Shown here: in pieces, positions 8,937-17,774 of the stretch
Numbering within the stretch: the first letter of the stretch is position 1
Layout: each line of letters starts with the position of its first letter
DNA from: Neorhizobium alkalisoli
Lineage (GTDB): Bacteria > Pseudomonadota > Alphaproteobacteria > Rhizobiales > Rhizobiaceae
NCBI RefSeq assembly: GCF_007829835.1
Contig: NZ_VIWP01000001.1
Location: 992,001 to 1,056,000, forward strand
Direction of reading: 5' to 3'
Length of the DNA: 64,000 nt
Notes under the pieces: model-generated
Database searches by the model: none
What the model saw: only the letters and a program-made list of their open reading frames with translations
Told to the model about the DNA's origin: nothing
Program-made: the position numbers and the translations under genes

Positions 8937-8939
8937 TCG

Positions 8940-9953
8940 ATGCTGAACTTCGCCCTTCGCCGGCTGTCGCAGCTTCTCCTGACGGCGATCGTTTCCAGCT
9001 TTCTGCTGTTCGTCGTCACGGAATTTTCGCCCGGCACGGTGTCGCGGCAGATTCTTGGGCCCTATGCGCTGCCGAACCAGGTGGCGCAACTCGACGAGAA
9101 GCTGGGGCTGTCTCAATCGCTGCCCCGGCGGTATCTCAACTGGGTATCGGTGCTGGTCGGGCTGAAGGCCAATCCGCTCGGCGATCCGGCGTTGGGGCTC
9201 GATCTGCATGACAGCAGGGGCGAACGTTATTTCGGCAATTTCGGCTATTCGCTGATGTTCAAGCAGCCGGTTCGCGACGTGCTTGGCGAACCGCTCAGAA
9301 ATTCGGCGCTGCTCGGCGCGGTGGCGATGATCTTCATCGTGCCGCTCTCGCTTCTGATCGGCATCCTGGCCGGCGCAAATGCCGGCACGCGGCTGGACTG
9401 GTCGATCAGTTCGCTCTGTCTGATCATCACCGCCATTCCCGAATATGCGGCCGGGGTGATCCTGCTCACCGTCTTCGTGTCCTATCTCGGCTGGCTACCG
9501 GGGACGAGCCCGCTTCTGGCAAGCGAACAATGGTCAGTCGCGAGCCAGCTGGTCCTGCCGGTCACGGTGCTGGCGCTGGCGACCGTTGGTTATGTCGCCC
9601 GCATCGTGCGCGCCTCGATGGCCGAGACCATGACAAAGCCCTTTGTCCGCACAGCGCTTTTGAAAGGTCTGAGCAAGCGCCAGATCGTCACGCGCCACGT
9701 GATCCGCAACGGCATGATCCCGCCGTTGACCGTGCTTCTCCTGCAATTGAACTGGATGGTCGGCGGCGTGGTCGTCTGCGAGTCGATCTTCGCCTATCCC
9801 GGCGTTGGCCGGCTTCTGCTGCAGGCCGGCTTGTTCGGCGATCTCGCGCTCGTGCAGACCATCACCCTGCTCAGCCTTGCCATGGCCGGCGTCACGCAAC
9901 TGGTCGCCGATATTTCCTATGTCGCCCTCAATCCGCGGGTGCGCCTGACATGA
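8940..9953 (+). CDS. ABC transporter permease, DppB/OppB type
   Basis: This is a 337-residue inner-membrane permease with the N-terminal RRLSQLLLTAIVSSFLLFVVTEFSPG segment typical of DppB and several later membrane spans. The cytoplasmic EAA-type loop is seen near YVARIVRASMAETMTKPFVRTALLKGLS. It lies 3 bases after the binding-protein gene, and its stop overlaps the next permease start (ATGA). It forms the translocation channel with that permease. Confidence 0.93.
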   Translation: MLNFALRRLSQLLLTAIVSSFLLFVVTEFSPGTVSRQILGPYALPNQVAQLDEKLGLSQSLPRRYLNWVSVLVGLKANPLGDPALGLDLHDSRGERYFGNFGYSLMFKQPVRDVLGEPLRNSALLGAVAMIFIVPLSLLIGILAGANAGTRLDWSISSLCLIITAIPEYAAGVILLTVFVSYLGWLPGTSPLLASEQWSVASQLVLPVTVLALATVGYVARIVRASMAETMTKPFVRTALLKGLSKRQIVTRHVIRNGMIPPLTVLLLQLNWMVGGVVVCESIFAYPGVGRLLLQAGLFGDLALVQTITLLSLAMAGVTQLVADISYVALNPRVRLT

Positions 9954-10807
9954 CCCAATCCGAAAATTCTCAGAGACCGGTCGAACCTGCCGCATCCGGA
10001 TCGTGGAAACGCTTCTGGCCGAAATCGGTGCGCGGACGGCTCGGCATTTCGCTGATCCTGTTCTGGGTCCTGGCGGCGCTTCTCGCCCCCTTGATCGCGC
10101 CTTATCCGCCGAATGCGCAGGATATGGATGCCCTTTCAAACCTTGGCCCGAGTGCCGCCCATTGGCTTGGAACAGACCTTCTCGGCCGAGACATTCTTTC
10201 GCGCATCCTCTGGGGCGCGCGCACGACACTGCTGGTGGTTCCGATTGCCACGGCTTCCGCCTTCGCAGCCGGGACCGCGATCGGCCTTGCCTCCGGTTAT
10301 TTCGGCGGTCTTGTCGATCGCGTCATTTCCGGCATATCGGATATTATCCTGTCGTTTCCGACGCTCGTCCTGTACATCGTGCTGATCGCTTCGATCGGTC
10401 CCTCGATCATCAATATCGTCATTGCCATCACGCTGGCCTCGGCGCCGAGCATCGGCCGCATCGTGCGCGGCCTGACGCTGGAATTGCGCTCGCGTGGTTA
10501 TGTCGCGGCCGCGGAGATGCGCGGCGAGAGCGTGCTTTTTCTCCTGTTTCTGGAAATTCTGCCGAATGCGCGCGGGCCGCTGCTTGCGGATCTTTCCATG
10601 CGCGCCGGCCTTGCGGTGGTTACCGTCGGAACGCTCGGTTTTCTTGGTCTAGGCCTGCCGCCGCCCGATCCCGACTGGGGCAGCATGGTTGCGGAAAATG
10701 TCACGATGATCCCGGTCTATCCCTATATGGCGCTGTTTCCGGGCCTTGCCATGTGTTCGCTGGTCATCGGCTTCAGCATGCTGGCCGATGGGCTGGAGGA
10801 GGAATGA
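9950..10807 (+). CDS. ABC transporter permease, DppC/OppC type
   Basis: The 285-residue protein starts at ATG 9950, overlapping the upstream stop. It shows the DppC pattern: an N-terminal span (GISLILFWVLAALLAPLIAPYPP), HWLGTDLLGRDILSRILWGARTTL, and an EAA loop (LELRSRGYVAAAEMRGES). It pairs with the preceding permease and overlaps the ATPase gene by 4 bases. Confidence 0.93.
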   Translation: MTQSENSQRPVEPAASGSWKRFWPKSVRGRLGISLILFWVLAALLAPLIAPYPPNAQDMDALSNLGPSAAHWLGTDLLGRDILSRILWGARTTLLVVPIATASAFAAGTAIGLASGYFGGLVDRVISGISDIILSFPTLVLYIVLIASIGPSIINIVIAITLASAPSIGRIVRGLTLELRSRGYVAAAEMRGESVLFLLFLEILPNARGPLLADLSMRAGLAVVTVGTLGFLGLGLPPPDPDWGSMVAENVTMIPVYPYMALFPGLAMCSLVIGFSMLADGLEEE

Positions 10808-12792
10808 TGACGCCGCTTCTCCAGATCGACAACCTGTCTCTGTTTTATGGCACCGATCAGGTCGTGCGGGATCTTTCCTTCAGCATCGGCCGCGGCGAAA
10901 GCTTTGGGCTGGTCGGAGAGTCCGGCAGCGGCAAGAGCAGTATCGCCAATGTCGTCATCGGCGACATGCCGAAGATCGCAAGAGCGCGCGGCAGTGTCCG
11001 GTATGACGGGGTCGACCTGCTGAGTGCCAGCCCCGAACAGCTGCGCGCCCTGCGCGGTCGGCGCATCGGTTTCGTCCAGCAGGATCCGGGTGCGAGCCTC
11101 AATCCGACCATGCGGATCGGCCGCCAGCTGCTGGAAGCGCTGGAGCAGAGCGATATCCCCGTTCGGGCACGCAGTGAAAACGTCGCCGAAATGCTGTCGC
11201 GCGTCGGTTTCGACAATCCCGGCGCCATCATGGCCCGTTATCCGCACCAGATTTCCGGTGGCCAGCAGCAGCGTGTGATGATCGCCATGGCGCTTCTGCC
11301 GAAACCCGATCTGGTCCTGCTCGATGAGCCGACCTCCGGCCTCGACGTCACCGTCGAGGCGGCCGTCATCGAGCTGATCTCGGATCTGAGGACACAGTTC
11401 GGCACCTCGCTGCTGTTCATCTCGCACAATCTGCATCTGGTTTCGAAAGCCTGCGATCGTGTCGGCGTGCTTTATGCCGGCGATCTTGTCGAGGAAGCGC
11501 CGGCCGGCCTGATATTCGAAGCGCCGCGACATCCATATACCCAGGGCCTCGTCAGATGCCTCCCCGGACAGAGCGCCGTCCTCCAGCCGATCCGCGGCCA
11601 CGTGCCGTCACCCAGTGAGCGCGGACCCGGCTGTCTCTTCGCATCGCGCTGCGCCTACCATTCTTCTGCCAGCTGTGATCAGCCCTTCGATGCGACGACG
11701 ATGGAAGCGTCGCACAGGGTTCATTGCGCAAGGCTCGGCGAAATCCCGGCCTTTGAGAGTGTCGCTGGCGTGCCCGAAGTCGCAGCGCTCAATGATGCGC
11801 CGCCGATTGTTACGATCCGCAAGCTTCGCAAGAGTTATCCGGCCTCGGGCCGCGAGCTTTTTCTCGCCAATGACGATATCGATCTGGACATCCGCCAGTC
11901 GGAAATCCTCGGGCTGGTCGGTGAATCCGGATCCGGAAAATCGACGCTCGCCAAGATCATTGCGGGGTTCGACGTCGCCACGTCCGGCTCCGTCCTGATC
12001 GGCGGGACGGACATTGCAAGGCTTCCGGTCCGAAGGCGCAAGCGCGGCCTGTTGCGGCAGGTGCAGATGGTGTTCCAGAACCCGGACTCGACGCTCAACC
12101 CGACCCATACGATCGGCTGGACGCTCGGTCGCGCCATCCGCAAGCTGGAGACCGGGCATCTTAGCCGGCAGTCCATCCGTTCGCGGGCGCGTGAAATGCT
12201 GGGGCTGGTGGCGCTGTTACCGGGGCTTGCGAGCCGCAAGCCGAAGGCGCTCTCGGGCGGCCAGCGGCAGCGCGTCGCCATCGCCCGCGCCCTTTCCGGC
12301 AAGCCGCAGCTTCTGCTCGCCGACGAATGTGTTTCCGCCCTCGACGTTTCGGTTCAGGCGGCCATCGTCGAGCTTCTGCAGGATCTGCGGCAAAGGACGG
12401 GAACGGCAATTCTCTTCATCAGCCATGATCTCGCTTTGGTGCGCCAGATCAGCGACCGCATCGTCGTGATGTTCCGCGGCAAACCGATGGAGATAGGATC
12501 TGCTTCGCAGGTCTATTCGCTGCCGCTCCATCCCTATACCGAAGCGCTTCTTTCGGCCGGTACCGGCAAGGCGGAGGTCATAAATCCCGCGGCGGTCGAA
12601 CGGCCGAAACAGGCCTCGGGTGGCTGTCCTTTTGTCGAACGTTGTGGCCGCGTTGTCGGTGAGATCTGCTGGACCCAGAAGCCCGGTTATCAGAATGCAG
12701 GCCCCGGGCATGAAATCTATTGCCACATCCCGCCGGCCGAGCTGATCGAATTGCAGAAGGCGTCCCACGCCGGAATATTGATCGCAGGATGA
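10804..12792 (+). CDS. Fused dipeptide-type ABC transporter ATPase (DppD-DppF fusion)
   Basis: The 662-residue protein carries two complete nucleotide-binding domains in one chain. NBD1 has Walker A GESGSGKSS (about residues 38-46), the ISGGQQQRVMIAMAL signature and LLDEPTSGLD. NBD2 has GESGSGKST (near residue 372), [15 protein letters not shown] and LADECVSALD. Each is followed by the cysteine-containing C-terminal module of Opp/Dpp ATPases (GCLFASRC and GCPFVERC). Most systems encode these as separate proteins, though fusions are common in rhizobia. The start is ATG 10804 behind GGAGGAGG and overlaps the permease stop. The fusion makes a single ATPase gene sufficient for the importer. Confidence 0.93.
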   Translation: MMTPLLQIDNLSLFYGTDQVVRDLSFSIGRGESFGLVGESGSGKSSIANVVIGDMPKIARARGSVRYDGVDLLSASPEQLRALRGRRIGFVQQDPGASLNPTMRIGRQLLEALEQSDIPVRARSENVAEMLSRVGFDNPGAIMARYPHQISGGQQQRVMIAMALLPKPDLVLLDEPTSGLDVTVEAAVIELISDLRTQFGTSLLFISHNLHLVSKACDRVGVLYAGDLVEEAPAGLIFEAPRHPYTQGLVRCLPGQSAVLQPIRGHVPSPSERGPGCLFASRCAYHSSASCDQPFDATTMEASHRVHCARLGEIPAFESVAGVPEVAALNDAPPIVTIRKLRKSYPASGRELFLANDDIDLDIRQSEILGLVGESGSGKSTLAKIIAGFDVATSGSVLIGGTDIARLPVRRRKRGLLRQVQMVFQNPDSTLNPTHTIGWTLGRAIRKLETGHLSRQSIRSRAREMLGLVALLPGLASRKPKALSGGQRQRVAIARALSGKPQLLLADECVSALDVSVQAAIVELLQDLRQRTGTAILFISHDLALVRQISDRIVVMFRGKPMEIGSASQVYSLPLHPYTEALLSAGTGKAEVINPAAVERPKQASGGCPFVERCGRVVGEICWTQKPGYQNAGPGHEIYCHIPPAELIELQKASHAGILIAG

Positions 12793-12793
12793 C

Positions 12794-12859
12794 TTTGTGC
12801 GTCCAGGAAATCGGACGCCCGGACAGATTGATAAAACCAATTTGTGGCGTCAAGAAATC
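12794..12859. repeat. Imperfect direct repeat upstream of the carboxylesterase genes
   Basis: TTTGTGCGTCCAGGAAATC (12794-12812) and TTTGTGGCGTCAAGAAATC (12841-12859) agree at 14 of 19 positions and start 47 bases apart. The first copy is part of a small GCGTCC/GGACGC hairpin (12799-12818). They lie in the 272-base gap between the ATPase and first esterase genes, which otherwise holds no recognised feature. A regulatory role is possible but unproven. Confidence 0.3.
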
Positions 12860-13064
12860 CTGATTGGACAGCGCCGGTTTCTGCCCCAAATATCCTCGGT
12901 GGAGGAGGATCGAATGCGAGCCGGATGGGGCCAACCCACCGAGGCCGCGTGGCGCTTTGCGCATATCAACAAATGACTTTCAGCCGGAATGCCCTTGGGA
13001 CTGGAGGGGGCATGTTCGGTGTTGCTTTATTCAACCGATTATTGGGATCATGGGAGGATGCCTG

Positions 13065-14705
13065 ATGCTTCATCGCTCTTTGCCGAGCAGATACCGGCAC
13101 GTATTTCTTTGGGTAGGACTTGCCGCAATGACGTCGCTCAACATGCAGGCCCGGCCGGCGGTGGCCGACGAATTCGTCGCCTCGGCTGCAAAAACCGTCG
13201 TCGAAACCAACAAGGGTAGCCTGATCGGCGCCGTCGATGGCGGGATCTACAGCTATTTGGGCGTTCCCTATGCGCGTGCCGACCGGTTCATGCCGGCGGA
13301 AGAGGTCAAGCCGTGGCAGGGTGTGCGGCCGGCAGTGACCTATGGCGAAAATTGCTTCATTCCGCAGATGACGAGCGTGGCCGGCGACGAGCTGTTCAAT
13401 CCGCACCGCTATTTGCCGATGAGCGAGAATTGCCAGTTCCTCAATGTCTGGACGCCCGGCATCAAGGACAGCAAGAAGCGCCCGGTCATGGTCTGGATCC
13501 ATGGCGGCGGCTTTACCAACGGATCTGGCATCGAGCTCACCTCCTATGACGGCCATAACCTCAGCAAGGAGGGCGACGTGGTGGTGGTGACGCTCAACCA
13601 CCGGCTCAACGTCCTCGGTTTCCTCGATCTGTCGAGCTATGGCGACAAATACAAATATTCCGGCAATGCCAGCGTCAGCGATCTCGTCGCGGCGCTGAAA
13701 TGGGTCAAGCAGAATGCCGAAGCCTTTGGGGGCGATCCGGACAATGTGACGATCTTCGGCCAGTCCGGTGGTGGCTATAAGGTCAGGGCGCTGATGGGTA
13801 CGCCCTCGGCAAAAGGCCTGTTTGAAAAGGCGATCGTCCAGAGCGGCTCGCGCGTCGATTCCGTCACGGACCAGGCGTCTTCCCGCAAGGTGGCCGAACT
13901 GACGCTCGCCAATCTCGGCCTCAAGCCTGACGAGGTCGGCAAGCTTGCGGACATGGATTATTACAAGCTGCTTGCCGCATCCGACAAGGCGATCAAGGAT
14001 GCGACGGCGCAAGGCGCCAAGGATGCCCGTTATGCGCCGGTCGAGGATGGCGATTTCATTCCGGCCAATCCCGTCGGCAAAAGCTGGGTCGATCAGGCCC
14101 GCGACATTCCGCTGATGGTCGGCAATACGCTGAACGAGTTCGAGACCGTCATCCGCAACAAGTCCGGCGACCTTCTGGCCGATAACAAGAATGGCTGGGA
14201 CGATGCCAAGGCAAAGGAAAAACTCGCCAAGCGTTTTGGCGACAAGGCCGATGCGGTGGGCAAGGCCTTTCTCGCCGCCTATCCGGAAAAGAAGCTCGGC
14301 GATGCCTTCTTCATCGATACCTATTTCCGGCCGGGCGCCATTCGCGATCTCGACCTGAAGGCAAAACAGGCCGGTGCGCCGGTTTATTCCTACATGTTCG
14401 CCTATGAATCGCCGGTTCTCGACGGCATTGCCATGTCCTGGCATTGCTCGGAACTGCCTTATGTCTTCGCCAATGCAGGCCTGGTGAAAACCTCGACGGG
14501 CGGTGGCGAGGAGGCGCTGGCCTTGTCGAAGAAGATGAGCCAGGCCTGGGTCAATTTCGCCCGCACCGGCAAGCCGGGCGCGGAAGGCCTGCCCGAATGG
14601 CCGGCCTATACGACGGACAATCCCGCAACCATGGTCTTCGACAAGAAGCAGCGGGTCGCCGTCGATCTCGATCGCAAGGTGCTGCAGGCCGCAGGCGCGC
14701 TGTAA
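13065..14705 (+). CDS. Exported type B carboxylesterase
   Basis: The 546-residue protein has an N-terminal signal peptide ending near AVADEF, so it acts outside the cytoplasm. It follows the type B carboxylesterase fold: SYLGVPYA, the oxyanion HGGGF (146-150), nucleophile Ser234 in FGQSGGGY and the late MSWHCSELPYVF containing the catalytic histidine. The nucleophile motif is GQSGGG rather than the common GESAG. ATG 13065 was chosen because GGGAGGA lies 6 bases upstream. It probably hydrolyses an ester-containing substrate in the periplasm. Placement after a solute importer suggests it prepares that solute, which is inference. Confidence 0.9.
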   Translation: MLHRSLPSRYRHVFLWVGLAAMTSLNMQARPAVADEFVASAAKTVVETNKGSLIGAVDGGIYSYLGVPYARADRFMPAEEVKPWQGVRPAVTYGENCFIPQMTSVAGDELFNPHRYLPMSENCQFLNVWTPGIKDSKKRPVMVWIHGGGFTNGSGIELTSYDGHNLSKEGDVVVVTLNHRLNVLGFLDLSSYGDKYKYSGNASVSDLVAALKWVKQNAEAFGGDPDNVTIFGQSGGGYKVRALMGTPSAKGLFEKAIVQSGSRVDSVTDQASSRKVAELTLANLGLKPDEVGKLADMDYYKLLAASDKAIKDATAQGAKDARYAPVEDGDFIPANPVGKSWVDQARDIPLMVGNTLNEFETVIRNKSGDLLADNKNGWDDAKAKEKLAKRFGDKADAVGKAFLAAYPEKKLGDAFFIDTYFRPGAIRDLDLKAKQAGAPVYSYMFAYESPVLDGIAMSWHCSELPYVFANAGLVKTSTGGGEEALALSKKMSQAWVNFARTGKPGAEGLPEWPAYTTDNPATMVFDKKQRVAVDLDRKVLQAAGAL

Positions 14706-14826
14706 TGCCAGACAATCCGGGCAGGCTCGAGGAGGGCCTGTCCGGGACCTGCCATAGCAGGTGTTTCAGACCCATCACTTGAGGAAAGACAGAATCGGCT
14801 GCAGCAGGCAGCCGGGAGGAGGTTCA

Positions 14827-16527
14827 GTGTTCAGATCCAGGAATAAGAGTGCATCGCACATTCTGAAAATGGCCGCGATGGCAGGGGTTGTTTCGATGAT
14901 ATCGCAGGCGCAGGGCCTTGCGGCGAATTCGATCGGTACCGTTTCGGTCGAGGGCGGCAAGGTCAGCGGCGTCGAGACGGATGTCTCCGGCGTCGAAGTG
15001 TTCAAGGGCATTCCGTTTGCCGGCCCGACCGGCGGCGAAAACCGCTTCAAGCCGCCGCAGCCCGTCGTCAAATGGGACGGGGTGAAGAAGGCGGATACAT
15101 GGGGCGATCAGGTCCTGCAGGATATTCACGGCAATCCGACCGGCCAGTTCTGGGGCGATGAATTCTATTTCGACCCGGCCTTCCTGCCGAAGGCAAGTGA
15201 AAACGGCCTCAACCTGAATGTCTGGACCCCGGCCAACCGCAAGGGCGAGAAGCTTCCGGTCTATGTCTGGATCCATGGTGGCGGCAATCATCACGGTTAT
15301 GGCTCCGAAATGGAGTTCTACGCGTCGAAACTGGCGGCCAAGGGCATCGTCGTGGTGGCGATCCAGTATCGCACCGGCGTGCCGGGTTTCTTGGCGCTGC
15401 CGGAACTTTCAGCCGAAAGCCCGAACAAGGTCTCCGGCAATTATGCCATGCTCGATCAGATCACGGCGCTGAAATGGGTGCGTGACAATATTGCCGGTTT
15501 TGGCGGTGATCCGAAGAATGTGACGATCGGCGGCCAGTCGGCCGGTGCGCGCAATTCGACCATGCTTCTGCGTTCGCCGCTCGCCAAAGGACTGTTCCAC
15601 CGGGCGGTGATCGAAAGCGGCTTCACCGGCCTTCTTCCATCGCCGATGACACCGCTTGCCGATCGCGAAAAGCAGAATGCCAAGGCGATCGAACAGGTCT
15701 TCGGCAAGCCGATGAGCCTTGCTGACCTGCGCGCCATTCCGACCGACGATTTCATCTCCAAGACGGCGGCCGATGGCAAGACGCAGCTTTACGAGGCGCT
15801 GCACAAGGCGGCCAATATTCCGGCCCAGCATGCCATTGATGGCTATGTCTTCACCGACAAGTCGGTCGATCTTTTGCGGCCGCATGCACTGGATGGGATC
15901 GACATCATGATGGGCGGCACGTCGGATGAATATACGTCGCTGATGGGCGGTCCGGACAAGACCATGACCGATGCGGAATTCGCCGAGGCGATGGGCAAGC
16001 TCGGATATGACGAGGCCTGGAAACAGGTCTATCGGCCGTCCAATCCGCTCGAAGCCTATCGCATGAGCCTGCGTGCCAAGTCGGATTACAATCTGCAGGC
16101 CTATCTCGTGTCGGCCGAGACCGCCAAGAAGCGCAACAAGGACTTCAACATCTACGCCTATTATTTCAACAATGCACCTCCCGGCCGCAATTCGGAATTT
16201 TACGGCTCCTTCCACTCGTCCGACCTCTGGTATTTCTTCAATTCGCTGCGCAACAAGGAAAGCCAGCGTTTCTGGACGGGAGCCGATTTCCGGATGGCCG
16301 AAACCATGTCCTCCTATCTCGCGAACTTCGTGAAGACGGGCAATCCGAACGGCAAGGGCCTGACGAAATGGCCGCAGGCTTCCGCGGCCAATGACGGCTC
16401 CTTCATGCGCTTCCATGATGGCTATGCCACGGTGGTCACGGGCACGCCCTATCCGGAGCGGGACAAGCTGAACCGCGATACGATCCTGCGCGTCAACAAG
16501 CTGAAGGATCCGGTTGCCGGCAAGTAA
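14827..16527 (+). CDS. Second exported type B carboxylesterase
   Basis: This 566-residue paralog of the preceding gene has an N-terminal hydrophobic leader (AAMAGVVSMISQAQGLAANS), the oxyanion WIHGGGN motif (about 149-154) and nucleophile Ser238 in GGQSAGARN. The GTG start at 14827 is supported by GGGAGGAGG 4-5 bases upstream, whereas in-frame codons further upstream lack a ribosome site. It lies 121 bases after the first esterase and probably shares its transcript. The two proteins differ in their acyl-pocket regions, so their ester substrates may differ. Confidence 0.9.
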   Translation: MFRSRNKSASHILKMAAMAGVVSMISQAQGLAANSIGTVSVEGGKVSGVETDVSGVEVFKGIPFAGPTGGENRFKPPQPVVKWDGVKKADTWGDQVLQDIHGNPTGQFWGDEFYFDPAFLPKASENGLNLNVWTPANRKGEKLPVYVWIHGGGNHHGYGSEMEFYASKLAAKGIVVVAIQYRTGVPGFLALPELSAESPNKVSGNYAMLDQITALKWVRDNIAGFGGDPKNVTIGGQSAGARNSTMLLRSPLAKGLFHRAVIESGFTGLLPSPMTPLADREKQNAKAIEQVFGKPMSLADLRAIPTDDFISKTAADGKTQLYEALHKAANIPAQHAIDGYVFTDKSVDLLRPHALDGIDIMMGGTSDEYTSLMGGPDKTMTDAEFAEAMGKLGYDEAWKQVYRPSNPLEAYRMSLRAKSDYNLQAYLVSAETAKKRNKDFNIYAYYFNNAPPGRNSEFYGSFHSSDLWYFFNSLRNKESQRFWTGADFRMAETMSSYLANFVKTGNPNGKGLTKWPQASAANDGSFMRFHDGYATVVTGTPYPERDKLNRDTILRVNKLKDPVAGK

Positions 16528-16533
16528 GCCTCC

Positions 16534-16565
16534 AAAAAAGATGCCGGCAGGGTGACCTGCCGGCA
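16534..16565 (-). terminator. Rho-independent terminator of the minus-strand enolase-superfamily operon
   Basis: A perfect 10-base stem (TGCCGGCAGG / CCTGCCGGCA, loop GTGA, 16542-16565) is followed on the minus strand by TC and six T residues (16539-16534). It is 62 bases past the stop of the gene at 16628. On the plus strand no T-run follows, so it acts mainly for the minus strand. Confidence 0.8.
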
Positions 16566-16627
16566 ATTGCTCCGGTATCTCGCGTCGGGAGTGACTGAAC
16601 GCGGCCCGGAGAAAGTTTTCGGGAAGA

Positions 16628-17761
16628 TCAGGCCCGGATGGTGCGCAGCTCCGTCGTGTAGGGTTCGAGATCAGCCGCCTTCAGGTCTATGCCGAGGCCG
16701 GGCCGGTCGGGAACCGACACCATGCCATCCTTGTCCAGCTGCGGCCGGCCGGCGAGGTCGAGCAGCGGGTTCGGGCCGACGTCGAATTCGATATAGGGAT
16801 AGGGATCCTTGCCGCCAGCGCGATGGGGCGGCAGCGTCGCGATCAGATGCAGTGCCGCGTGAAAATTCACCGTGCTTCCCCAGACATGCGGGATGACCGG
16901 CCGCAGATACATGGCCGCCAGCGCCGCGACCTGCGACACACCGGTCAGGCCACCGCAAATGGCGATATCCGGCTGCAGCACATCCATCGAGCCATCGGCC
17001 AGGAACGGCAGAAAGCCTGCGGGATTGAAGATCGCCTCGCCGCCCGCGATCGCCGTCCTTATGTGGGATGAGGCCAGCCGGTAACCGGCAAGATCGGTCG
17101 GCCGAACCGGCTCCTCGACCCAGAGAAGCCGCGCCTCTTCCATGTCTGCGAAGGTGGCGATCGAGCGGCGCGGTGTGCAGGACTGGTTGAAATCGATCAT
17201 CAGGTCGGCATCCGCGCCGATCTGCCGGCGGGCATTCATCACGGCCGTGACATCGTCCGTGGGGTCGTAACCGCTCCTGAGCTTGAACGCCTGGAATCCC
17301 TGCTTGAGATAGCCGTCGAGTTCGCGGCCGAAATCCCGATAGGGATGGCCGCCCGGCTTGAAGAAGGGGCCGCTCGCATAGGCGCGGACCTTGTCGCGAC
17401 GGGTGCCGCCGAGCAATTTCCGGAGCGGCATGTCCCAGGCGCGGGCGGTGAGGTCATGCAGCGCCATGTCGACTGCCGCGATCGCCGGCATAACGGCGTC
17501 CCCCTCGTTCGCCTCCCGCATTTTCTGCCACAAGGCGCCGATCTCGGTCGGGTCCTTGCCGATCAGATGCCGCGACAGCTGGTGCTCGATCGTTGCCGCA
17601 GCCGTTGCCGGTCCGACCCAGGCCTCACCCCAGCCGGACAGGCCGCCGGCAACGATCTCGACCAGCAGGGTCTGGCGGCTGGCAAAGAAGACGAGCGCGT
17701 TGCCGATCGGTTCATCCAGGGGTGCGGAGAGGAGGTAAAGGCGGATTTCGGTAATCTTCAT
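16628..17761 (-). CDS. Mandelate racemase / muconate lactonizing enzyme family (enolase superfamily) protein
   Basis: The 377-residue product has the capping domain (MKITEIRLYLLSAPL) and barrel motifs of the enolase superfamily: a KLR element (FKLRSG), metal ligands in MIDFNQ, VEEPV and AGGEA, and PHVWGST with a candidate catalytic histidine, as in the mandelate racemase subgroup. These enzymes abstract the alpha-proton of a carboxylate, often dehydrating or racemising sugar acids. ATG 17761 is preferred because it begins the conserved strand; an in-frame ATG at 17782 would overlap the upstream gene. It is the last gene of a four-gene operon with two anion-type MFS permeases, which fits an acid sugar substrate. 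Confidence 0.87.
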   Translation of the reverse strand: MKITEIRLYLLSAPLDEPIGNALVFFASRQTLLVEIVAGGLSGWGEAWVGPATAAATIEHQLSRHLIGKDPTEIGALWQKMREANEGDAVMPAIAAVDMALHDLTARAWDMPLRKLLGGTRRDKVRAYASGPFFKPGGHPYRDFGRELDGYLKQGFQAFKLRSGYDPTDDVTAVMNARRQIGADADLMIDFNQSCTPRRSIATFADMEEARLLWVEEPVRPTDLAGYRLASSHIRTAIAGGEAIFNPAGFLPFLADGSMDVLQPDIAICGGLTGVSQVAALAAMYLRPVIPHVWGSTVNFHAALHLIATLPPHRAGGKDPYPYIEFDVGPNPLLDLAGRPQLDKDGMVSVPDRPGLGIDLKAADLEPYTTELRTIRA

Positions 17762-17774
17762 GGCTGCATTCCGT

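Noticed and set aside
7254..9209. 651-codon minus-strand frame opposite the binding-protein gene
   Set aside because: Composition is Arg/His/Gly rich with no domain, and it spans the importer promoter and two gene boundaries.
12966..14444. 492-codon minus-strand frame opposite the first esterase
   Set aside because: No motif and no ribosome site; the plus strand encodes a textbook carboxylesterase.
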